A stretch of DNA of 64,000 bases from Acidobacteriota bacterium (lineage in GTDB: Bacteria > Acidobacteriota > Terriglobia > Acidiferrales > UBA7541), in the NCBI GenBank assembly GCA_013287135.1, contig JABDEK010000005.1, positions 1 to 64,000 of the forward strand, given 5' to 3'. Each line of letters opens with the position of its first letter. The stretch's first letter is position 1. Below are positions 45,078-53,638 of the stretch, in pieces. A program made the position numbers and the translations under genes. The notes below the pieces were generated by a model that saw nothing but the letters and a program-made list of their open reading frames with translations, did no database searches and was not told where the DNA came from.

Positions 45078-46563
45078 GCAAAACTTGAGCGAACAACTCG
45101 ACCTGCTCGTGGAAGCGCTCATCACGCGCCAGGAAACCGCGCCAGGGAAGCGCCAACCGAAGGCGAATCCGCAATTGCAGGTGCTTGCGCGAATTGCTGC
45201 GGAACTGCTCGATCTACCGCGCCAGGATTTTAAGGATCGTCTGAAATCGAACCTGGAAAGGAGAACACCGATGGGAAGCAAACCAGTTATGAAAGCGGAA
45301 ACCCGCCAGACAGCGACTGCTTATCTGACGGTAAGAGACGCGGCCGCTGCAATCGAGTTTTACAAAAAGGCCTTCAGCGCCACCGAAGTGATGCGGCTCG
45401 TCGGACCTGGAGCAAAGATCGGCCACGCCGAAATTCGTATCGGCAATTCCAAGATCTACCTTTCCGATGAGTTCCCGGATTTTGGATCGGTCGCGCCGCA
45501 AAGGCCAGGCGGCTCTCCGGTGAAAATGGACATCGTAGTGGATGATGTTGACGCCGTTGCAGCGCGCGCCATCGCAGCAGGCGCCAAGGAAGTCCGCGCC
45601 ATCCAGGATCAGTTCTACGGCATGCGCACGGGCCAGGTCGCGGACCCCTTCGGCTACGTCTGGAATATTTCCACGGTACTGGAAGAATTGACCGGCGAGG
45701 AAATGCAAGAACGCTACGACGATTTAGTAAGGCAAGGTGCATTCACGCAGCCTCAACAAAAGCCCGACGAAAAGCGCGGCCCGCGAGCAGTAAGGCCAAT
45801 TCCTGAAGGCTTCCACACGTTAACGCCATATCTCGCCGTAAATGGCGCAGCCAGACTGATCGACTTCCTGAAGGAAGGCTTTGGCGCCGTAGAAAAATTC
45901 CGTGTGAACAGACCGGGCTCGGAATTGGTCATGCACGCCGAGATGCGCATCGGCGATTCCGTGCTGGAAGTGGCCGACGCCAGCGACGAATTCGGCGCGC
46001 GGCTGCTAGGAAACATTCTCCATGTCGATCAGGTGAGCGCGGCGTACCAGCGCGCGTTGAAGGCAGGCGCGACTTCCCGCTTTGCGCCAATCGAGCAGTC
46101 TTATGGAGACCTGGAAGCCGCCGTGAAAGACCCAGCTGGAAATTACTGGAACATCACCGAGATCCGCAAAACCGACCACAGAACTGAGGACACGCGAACG
46201 ATCCTGCCTTACTTGAATCTTGCCGGCGCGGCTGAGTTTGTAGAGTTCGCCAAGCGCGCATTTGGCGCCGAGGAAGTATCCATGTTCAAGGCGCCCGATG
46301 GCAAAGTTGTCCACGCGCGTCTTCGCATCGGTGACTCGATTCTCGCTCTCGGCGAAGCGTACGGCGAGCGCGCGGTAATCCTCGGAGCTTTGCACATGTA
46401 CGTGCCCAACGTGGACGACGTGTACGCAACAGCTGTGCGCGAAGGTATCAAAGTGTTGCGCCCGCTTCGCGACGAGCCTTACGGCGACCGGGCTGCAGTC
46501 TTGCAAGACGCCTTCGGCAACTGGTGGTTCCCGTCCACGCACGTCAAGGACGTGCAATTCTAG
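45070..46563 (+). CDS. Anti-sigma-like N-terminus fused to three VOC (PhnB-like) domains
   Basis: A 497-aa cytoplasmic protein. Residues about 1-65 form a helical leader (EQLDLLVEALITR ... LDLPRQDFKDRLKSNLERR) of the kind found at the start of anti-sigma factors. Three tandem VOC/PhnB-like domains follow (about 78-225, 245-370 and 380-495), each with paired beta-alpha-beta-beta-beta modules and GHAEIRIG/MHAEMRIG/VHARLRIG strands. The gene overlaps the ECF sigma gene by 8 bp. I infer that the VOC part senses a small molecule and controls the sigma factor. A strong internal ribosome site (AAAGGAG, ATG 45271) could yield a VOC-only form. Confidence 0.85.
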   Translation: MAKQNLSEQLDLLVEALITRQETAPGKRQPKANPQLQVLARIAAELLDLPRQDFKDRLKSNLERRTPMGSKPVMKAETRQTATAYLTVRDAAAAIEFYKKAFSATEVMRLVGPGAKIGHAEIRIGNSKIYLSDEFPDFGSVAPQRPGGSPVKMDIVVDDVDAVAARAIAAGAKEVRAIQDQFYGMRTGQVADPFGYVWNISTVLEELTGEEMQERYDDLVRQGAFTQPQQKPDEKRGPRAVRPIPEGFHTLTPYLAVNGAARLIDFLKEGFGAVEKFRVNRPGSELVMHAEMRIGDSVLEVADASDEFGARLLGNILHVDQVSAAYQRALKAGATSRFAPIEQSYGDLEAAVKDPAGNYWNITEIRKTDHRTEDTRTILPYLNLAGAAEFVEFAKRAFGAEEVSMFKAPDGKVVHARLRIGDSILALGEAYGERAVILGALHMYVPNVDDVYATAVREGIKVLRPLRDEPYGDRAAVLQDAFGNWWFPSTHVKDVQF

Positions 46564-46596
46564 CCGTCGTTGAAGGGCTCACGGGGCCGCAGGAAT

Positions 46597-46615
46597 CACG
46601 GCCTTCGGGCCGGTG
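46597..46615. terminator. UUCG-capped stem-loop between convergent genes
   Basis: CAC-GGCC-TTCG-GGCC-g-GTG forms a compact hairpin with a stable tetraloop between the convergent VOC and MBL genes. The T-run is poor, so termination is only possible. Confidence 0.4.
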
Positions 46616-46641
46616 TCTTGCTTGGCGTAATCTAAATTGGT

Positions 46642-47382
46642 CTAGCGAAGGTAGGGATTGCTCGCGCGCTCGGCGCCGATCGTCGTATTGGCGCCGTGAC
46701 CGGGCGTGACTAGGGTTGCATCCGGCAAGGTGAGTAATTTCTCGTGAATTGATTTCAGAATGTCTTTGGTCGAGCCGCCCCACAAATCTGTTCGCCCAAT
46801 GCTGCCTTGAAAAAGGGTGTCGCCAGCAAGGAGCCGCGTGCCCTCGCCAGAAGTCACACCTGGTTTCCTAGCCCTAGGATGAACAGGTTCATTCGCGCCA
46901 TGCGCGTGAGAATGGCGCCATGACTCGGCTTCTCCCTGGCCCCCAGGTTCGACTACCAGGCAAATGCTCCCCGGCGTGTGACCCGGCGTATGCAAGACGC
47001 TCGCCGCAAACCCGCCCCAGCGCACCGCGTCCCCTTCCTTCACGAAATCCTGAATCCGCATCATCGCCGGAGTCGCCACGCCTAGCCACTGCGCTTGCAT
47101 GTCGAGATGTGTATAAAGTTCCAAATCACCTTCGTGGATCAGCACAGGCGCTTTGGTCGCAGCGTGCAGTTGCGCCAGCCCGCCCACATGATCGATATGT
47201 GTATGCGTGCTGACAATCGCACGAACCTTCAAATCATGCCGCCGCAAAATTTCCAGGATGCGCTCTACTTCATCGCCCGGATCCACCACAATCGCTTCGT
47301 GCGTACCAGGATCGCCCAGTATAGAGCAGTTGCATTGCAGCATCCCCACCGGAATGATTTCGTGGATCAGTTTTTCCGCCAT
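46642..47382 (-). CDS. MBL-fold hydrolase, glyoxalase II-like
   Basis: Metallo-beta-lactamase-fold hydrolase of 246 aa. Metal motifs THTHIDHVGG (HxHxDH), LHTPGHTPGS, LLAGDTLF and TPGHG are all in order, as in glyoxalase II/YcbL-type enzymes. A His/Gly/Glu-rich insertion (about residues 145-180) is unusual and looks like a flexible loop. ATG 47382 is preferred; the frame extends to 47484 across the divergent gene. It may act on glutathione-like or other thioesters. Confidence 0.87.
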   Translation of the reverse strand: MAEKLIHEIIPVGMLQCNCSILGDPGTHEAIVVDPGDEVERILEILRRHDLKVRAIVSTHTHIDHVGGLAQLHAATKAPVLIHEGDLELYTHLDMQAQWLGVATPAMMRIQDFVKEGDAVRWGGFAASVLHTPGHTPGSICLVVEPGGQGEAESWRHSHAHGANEPVHPRARKPGVTSGEGTRLLAGDTLFQGSIGRTDLWGGSTKDILKSIHEKLLTLPDATLVTPGHGANTTIGAERASNPYLR

Positions 47383-47424
47383 CGCAGCTCTAGTATACTT
47401 GTTGTGCCCGCCGGACTCGAAACC

Positions 47425-48477
47425 ATGGACACTCCCCTTCTCAAGGAACATCGCGCCGTGAACGCGCAACTCGCCGAGTATCACGGCTGTCTGCTGCCGG
47501 AAAAGTTTTCAGATCTAAACACCGAATATCGCGCGGCCAAGCAAACCGCCGCTCTATTCGACACGAACTGGCACGCCATTTTTTCGCTCGCAGGCCCCGA
47601 CCGCGTCCGCTATCTGAACGCAATCGTTAGCAACGACATAAAATCCGTCGGCGAAGCCTACGGCGCCCGCGCTCTGCTGCTCAACCCACAAGGGCACATT
47701 CTCGCCGAACTCGAAGTGTATGCGCTCGAACAGAAATTGCTGGTGCGGGCCCACGCGTCCGTACGCGAACGCACCTTCGCCACGCTCGATAAATACATCA
47801 TTATGGATGACGTCACGCTCGAAGACCTCACCGACCAACTCGGCAGCTTTGCCGTGGAAGGCCCGCAAGCCGGCACCATTATCGCGCAAGCGTGCGGACT
47901 CGCTCTTGAAGGCTTTTCAGAATTTGCGAACGCAGAACTTCCGATCGACGGCGTTCCGTCTCACTTAATTCGTCGCTCTCACTTCGGCGGCCACGGCGCA
48001 GAAATAATCGCTCCCCGCGAACATCTCGGCTTGCTTTGGCAAAGCATGCATGCCCGAGTTCATGCCGCTCATGGCACCTCCATCGGGATGACGACGCTGA
48101 ACGCGCTGCGTCTCGAGGCTGGCATTCCATGGTTCCCCGACGATTTCAACGACTCTGTAATCCCGCACGAAGCCACGTTGGAAGCAACGCACGTAAGTTT
48201 TACGAAAGGCTGCTACACCGGCCAGGAAATCGTGGAGCGCGTCCGCTCGCGCGGTCACGTAAATCGCCGCCGCGTGCTACTCACCTTCTCCGGCCAGGCC
48301 GCCCCCGTGTCCGGAACAAAACTCTGCGCTAGCGGCGCCGAAGTAGGTTACGTCAGTAGCGCAGCCTTCTCTCCCGCCTCCGGCAAAGCCATCGGCATGG
48401 GTTACGTTCGCCGCGAACATAACTCCCCCGCTAGTGTCCTGGAATTTGAAGGGGGAACAGCGACAGTGGCGAGTTAG
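47425..48477 (+). CDS. ygfZ: Folate-binding YgfZ/GcvT-like protein
   Basis: A 350-aa tRNA-modifying GTase/YgfZ-type protein, a tetrahydrofolate-dependent factor for Fe-S cluster assembly or repair. The hallmark KGCYTGQEIVERVRSRG is present near residue 255, with GcvT-like LFDTNWHAIFSLAGPDRVRYLNAIVSNDI at the N-terminal side. ATG 47425 is 42 bp from the divergent MBL gene; the ribosome site is weak. The frame is open to 47095 but that part lies antisense to the MBL gene and is not coding. Confidence 0.87.
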   Translation: MDTPLLKEHRAVNAQLAEYHGCLLPEKFSDLNTEYRAAKQTAALFDTNWHAIFSLAGPDRVRYLNAIVSNDIKSVGEAYGARALLLNPQGHILAELEVYALEQKLLVRAHASVRERTFATLDKYIIMDDVTLEDLTDQLGSFAVEGPQAGTIIAQACGLALEGFSEFANAELPIDGVPSHLIRRSHFGGHGAEIIAPREHLGLLWQSMHARVHAAHGTSIGMTTLNALRLEAGIPWFPDDFNDSVIPHEATLEATHVSFTKGCYTGQEIVERVRSRGHVNRRRVLLTFSGQAAPVSGTKLCASGAEVGYVSSAAFSPASGKAIGMGYVRREHNSPASVLEFEGGTATVAS

Positions 48478-48516
48478 TCGAAGTGAAATGCCCGCGGAAA
48501 ATAAATCTCGAAATTC

Positions 48517-48906
48517 TTAGACTAACGCTTGCTCGATCAAAGGTCCGATACCAACAATTGTCTTGATCTGCTCGTCCGTCAGCCCGAACCGCTTCTGGAT
48601 GTATTCCGGATCGTTATAGCTCAACCACACTTTGCCGTCTGCGTCTTGCCAGGCCAACGCCTTTAGAGGCAGGTCCAGCGCGGCAGTCGGCGCAGCCAGC
48701 ATCACCTGCGTCCCGCCTTTCGGATTCCCAAATATCAGAAGCTGCGTGGGAGGCATCTTCAATCCAACCTTTTCCGCCTCGCCACTATGGTCCACACGAA
48801 CAAAAATCTTAATTCCCTTCGACTGCAGCAACGCGCCCACTCGGTCCAAAGTTTCCGGCACTGAATACTTGCTCGCTCTGCTCACAATTCCTTCACCTGT
48901 TTTCAT
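48517..48906 (-). CDS. DUF302 domain protein
   Basis: A 129-aa DUF302 protein: an N-terminal SRASKYSVPETLDRVGALLQSKGIKIFVRVDHS, then PPTQLLIFGNPKGGTQVMLAAPTAALDLPLKALAWQD, typical of the family. The fold is alpha/beta and may bind a small ligand; its function is not known. It stands alone. No signal peptide. Confidence 0.9.
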   Translation of the reverse strand: MKTGEGIVSRASKYSVPETLDRVGALLQSKGIKIFVRVDHSGEAEKVGLKMPPTQLLIFGNPKGGTQVMLAAPTAALDLPLKALAWQDADGKVWLSYNDPEYIQKRFGLTDEQIKTIVGIGPLIEQALV

Positions 48907-49015
48907 AAGATTGGCTCCTCAGATGGGAATCGAAAATTGCACCGTACTTTTCGGATGCGAGATAGAAATTGATCGATGTTAAGAACGTTACGAAGAAAGT
49001 GTTACGTGGCCGTAA

Positions 49016-49570
49016 TTACTTGGCAGCATCTGCGCCGAAGTTCATCGACTTCATAAAACTACCGCGCGTTGCATCAATCTTTTTCTGAAGCTGCATAATC
49101 GCATAAAGCAGCGCCTCAGGCCTCGGAGGACATCCCGGCACATAAATATCGACCGGAATCACCTGGTTCACGCCCTGCACAATCGCGTAATTATTGAAGA
49201 CGCCGCCAGAGGTTGCGCAAGCGCCCATCGAAATTACCCACTTCGGTTCCGGCATCTGCTCGTAAAGATGTTTGATTACCGGCGCCATTTTCACCGAGAC
49301 GCGCCCCGCGATAATCATCAAGTCCGATTGCCGCGGAGATCCGCGAAAAACTTCCGCTCCAAACCGCGCAATGTCGTATCGCGAAGACGCCATCGACATC
49401 ATCTCAATCGCGCAGCACGCCAACCCAAACGACATCGGCCAAATCGAACTGCGCCGCGCCCAGTTCACCACTTTGTCCAGCGACGCCAGCAAAATCCCCT
49501 CGTCCTTCAGGAAGTTTGCATCCTGGCCCGGCGCTTCCAGCGTTACTCCTTTCGCGAGTTCAATCGCCAT
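49016..49570 (-). CDS. nuoB: NADH-quinone oxidoreductase subunit B (orphan)
   Basis: A 184-aa complex I subunit B carrying the N2 4Fe-4S cluster. Ligands are visible: the CC pair in [22 protein letters not shown] and [11 protein letters not shown]. Full length and well conserved. Other nuo genes are not next to it, so it is an isolated copy; whether it is the only NuoB or a second one cannot be told here. Confidence 0.95.
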   Translation of the reverse strand: MAIELAKGVTLEAPGQDANFLKDEGILLASLDKVVNWARRSSIWPMSFGLACCAIEMMSMASSRYDIARFGAEVFRGSPRQSDLMIIAGRVSVKMAPVIKHLYEQMPEPKWVISMGACATSGGVFNNYAIVQGVNQVIPVDIYVPGCPPRPEALLYAIMQLQKKIDATRGSFMKSMNFGADAAK

Positions 49571-49892
49571 TGTTTCGATCGATCCTCAGCTTCTCAGGCA
49601 TGCACGACACGCACTCAGTCCCTAGCCAGCGTATCCCGATATTTTGCACTTTACCTCCCTGCATTGCAATCGGATGCATTTTCAAGCTCGGCGGCGAACC
49701 GAACTTCAACCGGGAATGCATGCTCGGATTCCCCTTGCCGGGTTTGCCGGAATCTGGACGCCTTCGCCTGATTTGAGCGCAGGATTATTTTTTCCGAACC
49801 GTAGTCAAACGTTCACCGTCTGTTCACAGACCTTAGTGGCGTGCGAGATAAACTGCGCAGCGGAACTGCACTTACCCGCCTCCGGAGGGAAT
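49571..49892. other. Intergenic between divergent nuoB and an exported-protein gene
   Basis: About 320 bp that must hold both promoters. I see no clear promoter, riboswitch or stem-loop. Repeated TGCAT motifs occur but without regular spacing. Confidence 0.4.
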
Positions 49893-50996
49893 ATGAAGAG
49901 ACCAATTTCAAAGACCTTGCTCGCAGCCGCATTTATCTTCAGCTTTGCGTCCGTCATCTCTGGTCCATTATTCGCGCAAAATCCTACGCCAACAGCGATT
50001 CCACCGTACCAGCTGAGCATATTTGCCACTGCGCCGGCCGGGCTGAGCGCGCCTGATTCAGTTGCCGTGCGGGGTGATCAGGTTTTCGTAGGATACGGGG
50101 ACAATCACGCGCCAGATGGTTCGGACGGCCTAAGCAGCCAAGTCGTCCAATACAACATGAAGGGCCACCTCATTCACATCTATACAGTGCTAGGCCACAA
50201 CGATGGAATCAAAATCAATCCTGCAACCGGCCTGGTCTGGGCCTTGCAAAACGAAGACGCCAATGCGAACCTGGTGATCGTTAATCCCGAGACCAAACAG
50301 CAAAAATTTTACACTTTCGGTCCCACCCTCCACGGCGGAGGCTACGACGACCTGGTTTTTCGTGGATGTCAGGTTTTCATCAGCGCCTCCAACCCAGCCA
50401 ACACCAACCCAAACACCGGCCCCGCGATCGTGCGAGCGCATCTCAGTGGCACGATGGTGGAAGTAGATCCGGTTCTTGCAGGTGATGCGAGCGCCATCGA
50501 CATCTCCACGGACCAAACGATTCAGCTCAACTTGACGGATCCGGACTCCATGACCCTAGATCCGCTTGGAAATCTGGTGCTGGACAGCCAGGGCGACGAC
50601 GAATTGATTTTCGTAAGTGATCCGAACACAAAAAATCAGCGAGTGCTGCACTTGCCACTGACATACCTACCGCCCAACTCCAGTACGCCGACTTCCGTTG
50701 AAGTGGATGACACATCATTTACCACCTCAAGCCAGGGATTCATTCTTTTCGCCGACAAAACTCTGAATACGGTATACCGGCTGGATAAGGTTGCCTTTCC
50801 TCCGGAAACTGCGTTCACCGCGGCAGATGGAGCATCACTCGTGGGCACCATCAACCCGAACACTGGACTGATCACTCCGATCGTCACTGGTCTTGGAAAT
50901 CCGGGCGGTCTAGTCTTTGTGGATACTTCAAATGATCAACGAACGCTTTTGCGCGAGGCTTACGAAGATGAGTGCGGTGACGGAGACTATAACTGA
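49893..50996 (+). CDS. Exported beta-propeller-like hypothetical protein
   Basis: About 367 aa. ATG 49893 has GGAGGGA directly upstream and starts a signal peptide ending FAQ. The mature part is composed of repeated beta blades (DSVAVRGDQVFVGYGDNHA; GIKINPATGLVWALQNEDANANLVIVNPE; DSMTLDPLGNLVLDSQGDDELIFVSD) suggesting an NHL/SMP-like propeller. No catalytic set is evident. The frame extends 83 codons upstream without a signal, so the longer start is rejected. Confidence 0.8.
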   Translation: MKRPISKTLLAAAFIFSFASVISGPLFAQNPTPTAIPPYQLSIFATAPAGLSAPDSVAVRGDQVFVGYGDNHAPDGSDGLSSQVVQYNMKGHLIHIYTVLGHNDGIKINPATGLVWALQNEDANANLVIVNPETKQQKFYTFGPTLHGGGYDDLVFRGCQVFISASNPANTNPNTGPAIVRAHLSGTMVEVDPVLAGDASAIDISTDQTIQLNLTDPDSMTLDPLGNLVLDSQGDDELIFVSDPNTKNQRVLHLPLTYLPPNSSTPTSVEVDDTSFTTSSQGFILFADKTLNTVYRLDKVAFPPETAFTAADGASLVGTINPNTGLITPIVTGLGNPGGLVFVDTSNDQRTLLREAYEDECGDGDYN

Positions 50997-51098
50997 GGTT
51001 CGCTGCAGGCGAATTGTGTGATGACGAGAGCAGTCTAAGAGTCATCGGATTCCGGGCTGCTCCCATATTTACCCTTGATTCACCACAAAGTTGAGGAG

Positions 51099-51455
51099 CT
51101 AAAGCCGTTGGCTCGAATCCCGTTGCAATAACAAAATGTTGTGCCCCTCGGGATCATGCAGCACCGCCCAATTCGCTTCCGACTGAACGAAGCGGTCCGC
51201 TCCGATTGCCGTCTTCGCCGCCTCAAGATCCGCAACCGCGAAGAACAAAGTAGCTTTGTCCTTCGACGGATACGTTTCCGACCTTTTTTGCTCCAGAGTC
51301 ACAAAACTTGTCCCGCTGTCAAACTTCGCAAAATGACCGGGCTGGTGATCCGCCAGTTTCAACCCGAGCGTCTGGGAGTAAAACGTCTTGGCCTCATCTA
51401 AATTATCGAAGTAAAGTCCGGCCCCCAGAAAACGAGCTGCTGCAATTTCCGCCAT
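51099..51455 (-). CDS. VOC family (glyoxalase-like) protein
   Basis: A single-domain VOC protein of 118 aa: ARFLGAGLYFDNLDEAKTFYSQTLGLKL, then FFAVADLEAAKTAIG, and the closing WAVLHDPEGHNILLLQ. It may be a dioxygenase/resistance-type relative. GGAGG lies just upstream of ATG 51455; a start at 51485 would overlap the upstream gene by 4 bp. Substrate unknown. Confidence 0.85.
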   Translation of the reverse strand: MAEIAAARFLGAGLYFDNLDEAKTFYSQTLGLKLADHQPGHFAKFDSGTSFVTLEQKRSETYPSKDKATLFFAVADLEAAKTAIGADRFVQSEANWAVLHDPEGHNILLLQRDSSQRL

Positions 51456-51481
51456 GTCTCCTCCCGATAAATTGCTACGCC

Positions 51482-51946
51482 TCACTTCACCACAATCGTC
51501 AACTCCGCTGTCTTTTTATTTTCCTTCCCGTCGTCAGCGGTAAAAGTGTATTTCGTCGTTTTCTTGGGTGTGATCTGAAAGCAGCGATTGACTGAGGGCC
51601 AAACGTCTCCCACGGGCGGATCGATGCTCACGGACTTCGCGTTCGACGTTCCGTAGCACATGGTCACGTCCTCCCCGCGATGAATTTCGCCCGGTGACGC
51701 ATAAAAGCTGATTATTTTGAATTCTTCTCCGCCCAACGTCTCCACCGTGTCGGCAGCCTGCTGCTTTTCCTTTTGGGCCTGTTCCGTTTTCACTTCCTGG
51801 TTGATTTCTGAGTTTTCATGCCATCGGCTATAAAAAATCCAGCCCACATAAATCAGCAGCACGAGCGCGGCGGCAGAAAATCCAAGCCACAGCTTCCGAT
51901 TTAACGACATCGGCTTCGTTTCCGGCTCTGGACCGCCGCTCAACAT
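51482..51946 (-). CDS. Membrane-anchored Ig-like domain protein
   Basis: A 154-aa protein with a membrane helix (about residues 17-37), a charged coiled segment (NSEINQEVKTEQAQKEKQQ), then a bacterial Ig-like fold (ITFYASPGEIHRGEDVTMCYGTSNAKSVSIDP) ending TIVVK. The same Ig motif (TSNA.SVSIDP) recurs in the PEGA-OmpA protein at 56937. No signal-cleavage motif is seen, so it is probably anchored. Function unknown. Confidence 0.75.
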   Translation of the reverse strand: MLSGGPEPETKPMSLNRKLWLGFSAAALVLLIYVGWIFYSRWHENSEINQEVKTEQAQKEKQQAADTVETLGGEEFKIISFYASPGEIHRGEDVTMCYGTSNAKSVSIDPPVGDVWPSVNRCFQITPKKTTKYTFTADDGKENKKTAELTIVVK

Positions 51947-51981
51947 AAATTCCCTCGCTATAAATCCACGCTCGCCTGCGT

Positions 51982-52365
51982 TTATCGGTCGGCATCCCGC
52001 AGCAATTGCGAAAGCGCCGCGTCAAACTTTTCCGGATCATCGATAAACACAGCAGTGCCCCGCGCCTTCAACCAGCACCAAGCGTGCTTCCGGTATCTCT
52101 CCGGCCATCTCTTTTTGCGCTTCCAACAGCGGAGATCCGGCCGAAGCTATCACCAGCGCAGGCCGGTTAATTTTTTTTAGAGTACGATCACAAATTTGGA
52201 AATAGGCAGCGCGTCGATCAGTTCGTGCAGGTCAACCGCGCGGCGTTCAGGCGTGTTGCCCGACAGCATCTTTGACGACTCGCCTTGCCTCCTTGTGAGT
52301 GCCGGAAAATCCCGGCGCGAGCCCGTGGCACAAAATAATTGCAAGAATGGGCAGTCCAATCTTGA
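51982..52365 (-). pseudogene. Decayed alpha/beta-hydrolase gene
   Basis: Three pieces in different frames: an N-terminal CHGLAPGFSGTHKEARRVV (about 52365-52280), a central RRAVDLHELIDALPISKFVIV ending at a TAA at 52177, and a C-terminal NRPALVIASAGSPLLEAQKEMAGEIPEARLVLVEGAG with FIDDPEKFDAALSQLL to a TAA at 51984-51982. The nucleophile elbow and lid expected after KFVIV are missing, and a further one-base shift lies in the GAG(H)A region. It is a deletion and frameshift pseudogene of an epoxide-hydrolase/peroxidase-like hydrolase. Confidence 0.65.
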
Positions 52366-52443
52366 ATCATCTTGTCATCTTTGGCTTAGACGAAATTGGC
52401 CGGCTTACCGTTACCCTATCGCGGCATCCTCAACCCTGCCGAG

Positions 52444-53475
52444 CTACGCTACACGCAACACAATCTTGCCGAACTGCTCGCGAAGCTCCAGCCGCTGATG
52501 TCCTTCCGCGCATTTCTCAAGCGGCAGCACCAGGTCTATCACCGGACTCAACAATCCGCGCCGGTAAAGTTCCAGCGCGCTGAACAGATCGGCTTTGCTT
52601 CCCATGAAGGAACCCAGCAGCGAGAATTGCCGAGTAAAAAGATAACGAATATCGATTTTTGCGTCGAAGCCGGTCGTGGCCCCACATGTAACTAAGCGCC
52701 CGCCAAACGCGAGGCTGCGGATGCTTTCTTCCCATGTAGCTTGGCCCACATGTTCGAATACTACGTCCACACCGCGCCTATTTGTCATCCGCTTCACTTC
52801 TTCTGAGATCCGATTCTCCGAGTGCAAAATCATCGAGTCCGCACCCAGCTCTTTCCCCTTCAACACTTTTTCTTTGGTGCTGGCTGTGGAGATCACGCGC
52901 GCGCCTGAAGCCTTCGCGATCTGAATCGCCGCGCTCCCCACTCCACTGCCTGCCGCAAGAACCAACACGGTTTCGGCAGGTTTCAATTTCGCGCGCGTAA
53001 TCAGCATGTGCCACGCAGTAATAGACACCAGTGGAAACGCCGCGGCTTCCTCAAACGACATTTTCTCCGGGATGGGCACCACATTCACGGCGGGCGATTT
53101 CACGTATTCCGCGCATCCGCCGTCCACCATCTGCCCAAGCAACGTGTATTGACGGCATTTGTTATCTTCTCCCGCCAGACATTTCTCACATTGGCCGCAA
53201 GAAATCCCCGGCTGCAGCATCACGCGCTCGCCGACCTTCACGCTTTTTACCTTCGCGCCAATCTTCGCAACTTCTCCTGCAATGTCACTGCCCGGTATGT
53301 GCGGAAGCGGTATTTCGATTCCAGGCAAGCCGCGTCGCAAAAAGAGGTCCAGATGATTCAGCGCGCATGCGCGCACGCGCACCAGCACTTCGTATGCGTC
53401 AATTTCCGGCGTGGGCGCCTCTACAGTTCGCAACACTTCCGGCCCGCCATGTTCCGAATAAACAATCGCTTTCAT
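52444..53475 (-). CDS. Zinc-binding MDR dehydrogenase/quinone oxidoreductase
   Basis: A 343-aa medium-chain dehydrogenase. GroES-like N-terminal half with the structural zinc cluster CGQCEKCLAGEDNKC; Rossmann half with AAGSGVGSAAIQIAKASGA binding NAD(P). It has HLDLFLRRGLPG and LLGQMVDGGCAEYV typical of NADPH:quinone reductase and secondary-alcohol-dehydrogenase relatives. Substrate unknown. It follows the hydrolase pseudogene on the same strand and is divergent from an acetyltransferase. Confidence 0.92.
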   Translation of the reverse strand: MKAIVYSEHGGPEVLRTVEAPTPEIDAYEVLVRVRACALNHLDLFLRRGLPGIEIPLPHIPGSDIAGEVAKIGAKVKSVKVGERVMLQPGISCGQCEKCLAGEDNKCRQYTLLGQMVDGGCAEYVKSPAVNVVPIPEKMSFEEAAAFPLVSITAWHMLITRAKLKPAETVLVLAAGSGVGSAAIQIAKASGARVISTASTKEKVLKGKELGADSMILHSENRISEEVKRMTNRRGVDVVFEHVGQATWEESIRSLAFGGRLVTCGATTGFDAKIDIRYLFTRQFSLLGSFMGSKADLFSALELYRRGLLSPVIDLVLPLEKCAEGHQRLELREQFGKIVLRVA

Positions 53476-53638
53476 AATTGCTCTCCGCTAACGCCTGGCG
53501 AAACGAAAGTAGCATCCGCCAGTAGTCATGTCCAGAACAGCGCATGCTGCAAAGACACGCCGTTGACACCGCAGTGCTCCTAACGTAAGTTCTCCACAAA
53601 CACTACGCCGCTCTCGAACGCTGCTGCCTGAGAAGACC

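Noticed and set aside
47095-47424. Long N-terminal extension of the YgfZ gene
   Set aside because: It lies antisense to the MBL gene and reads as non-coding; YgfZ proteins begin near residue 1 of the chosen start.
48978-49006. GTTAAG/GTTACG/GTTACG motifs upstream of the DUF302 gene as an operator
   Set aside because: The spacing is irregular (9 and 14 bp) and the repeats are short, so chance is likely.
49644-49892. Upstream start for the exported propeller-like protein
   Set aside because: It would put 83 residues before the signal peptide and lacks a ribosome site, whereas 49893 has GGAGGGA.
51100-51130. GTTGGCTCGAATCCCGTTG as a tRNA T-arm
   Set aside because: It resembles a T-loop but no acceptor stem or anticodon arm pairs with it, and it is inside the end of a VOC gene.
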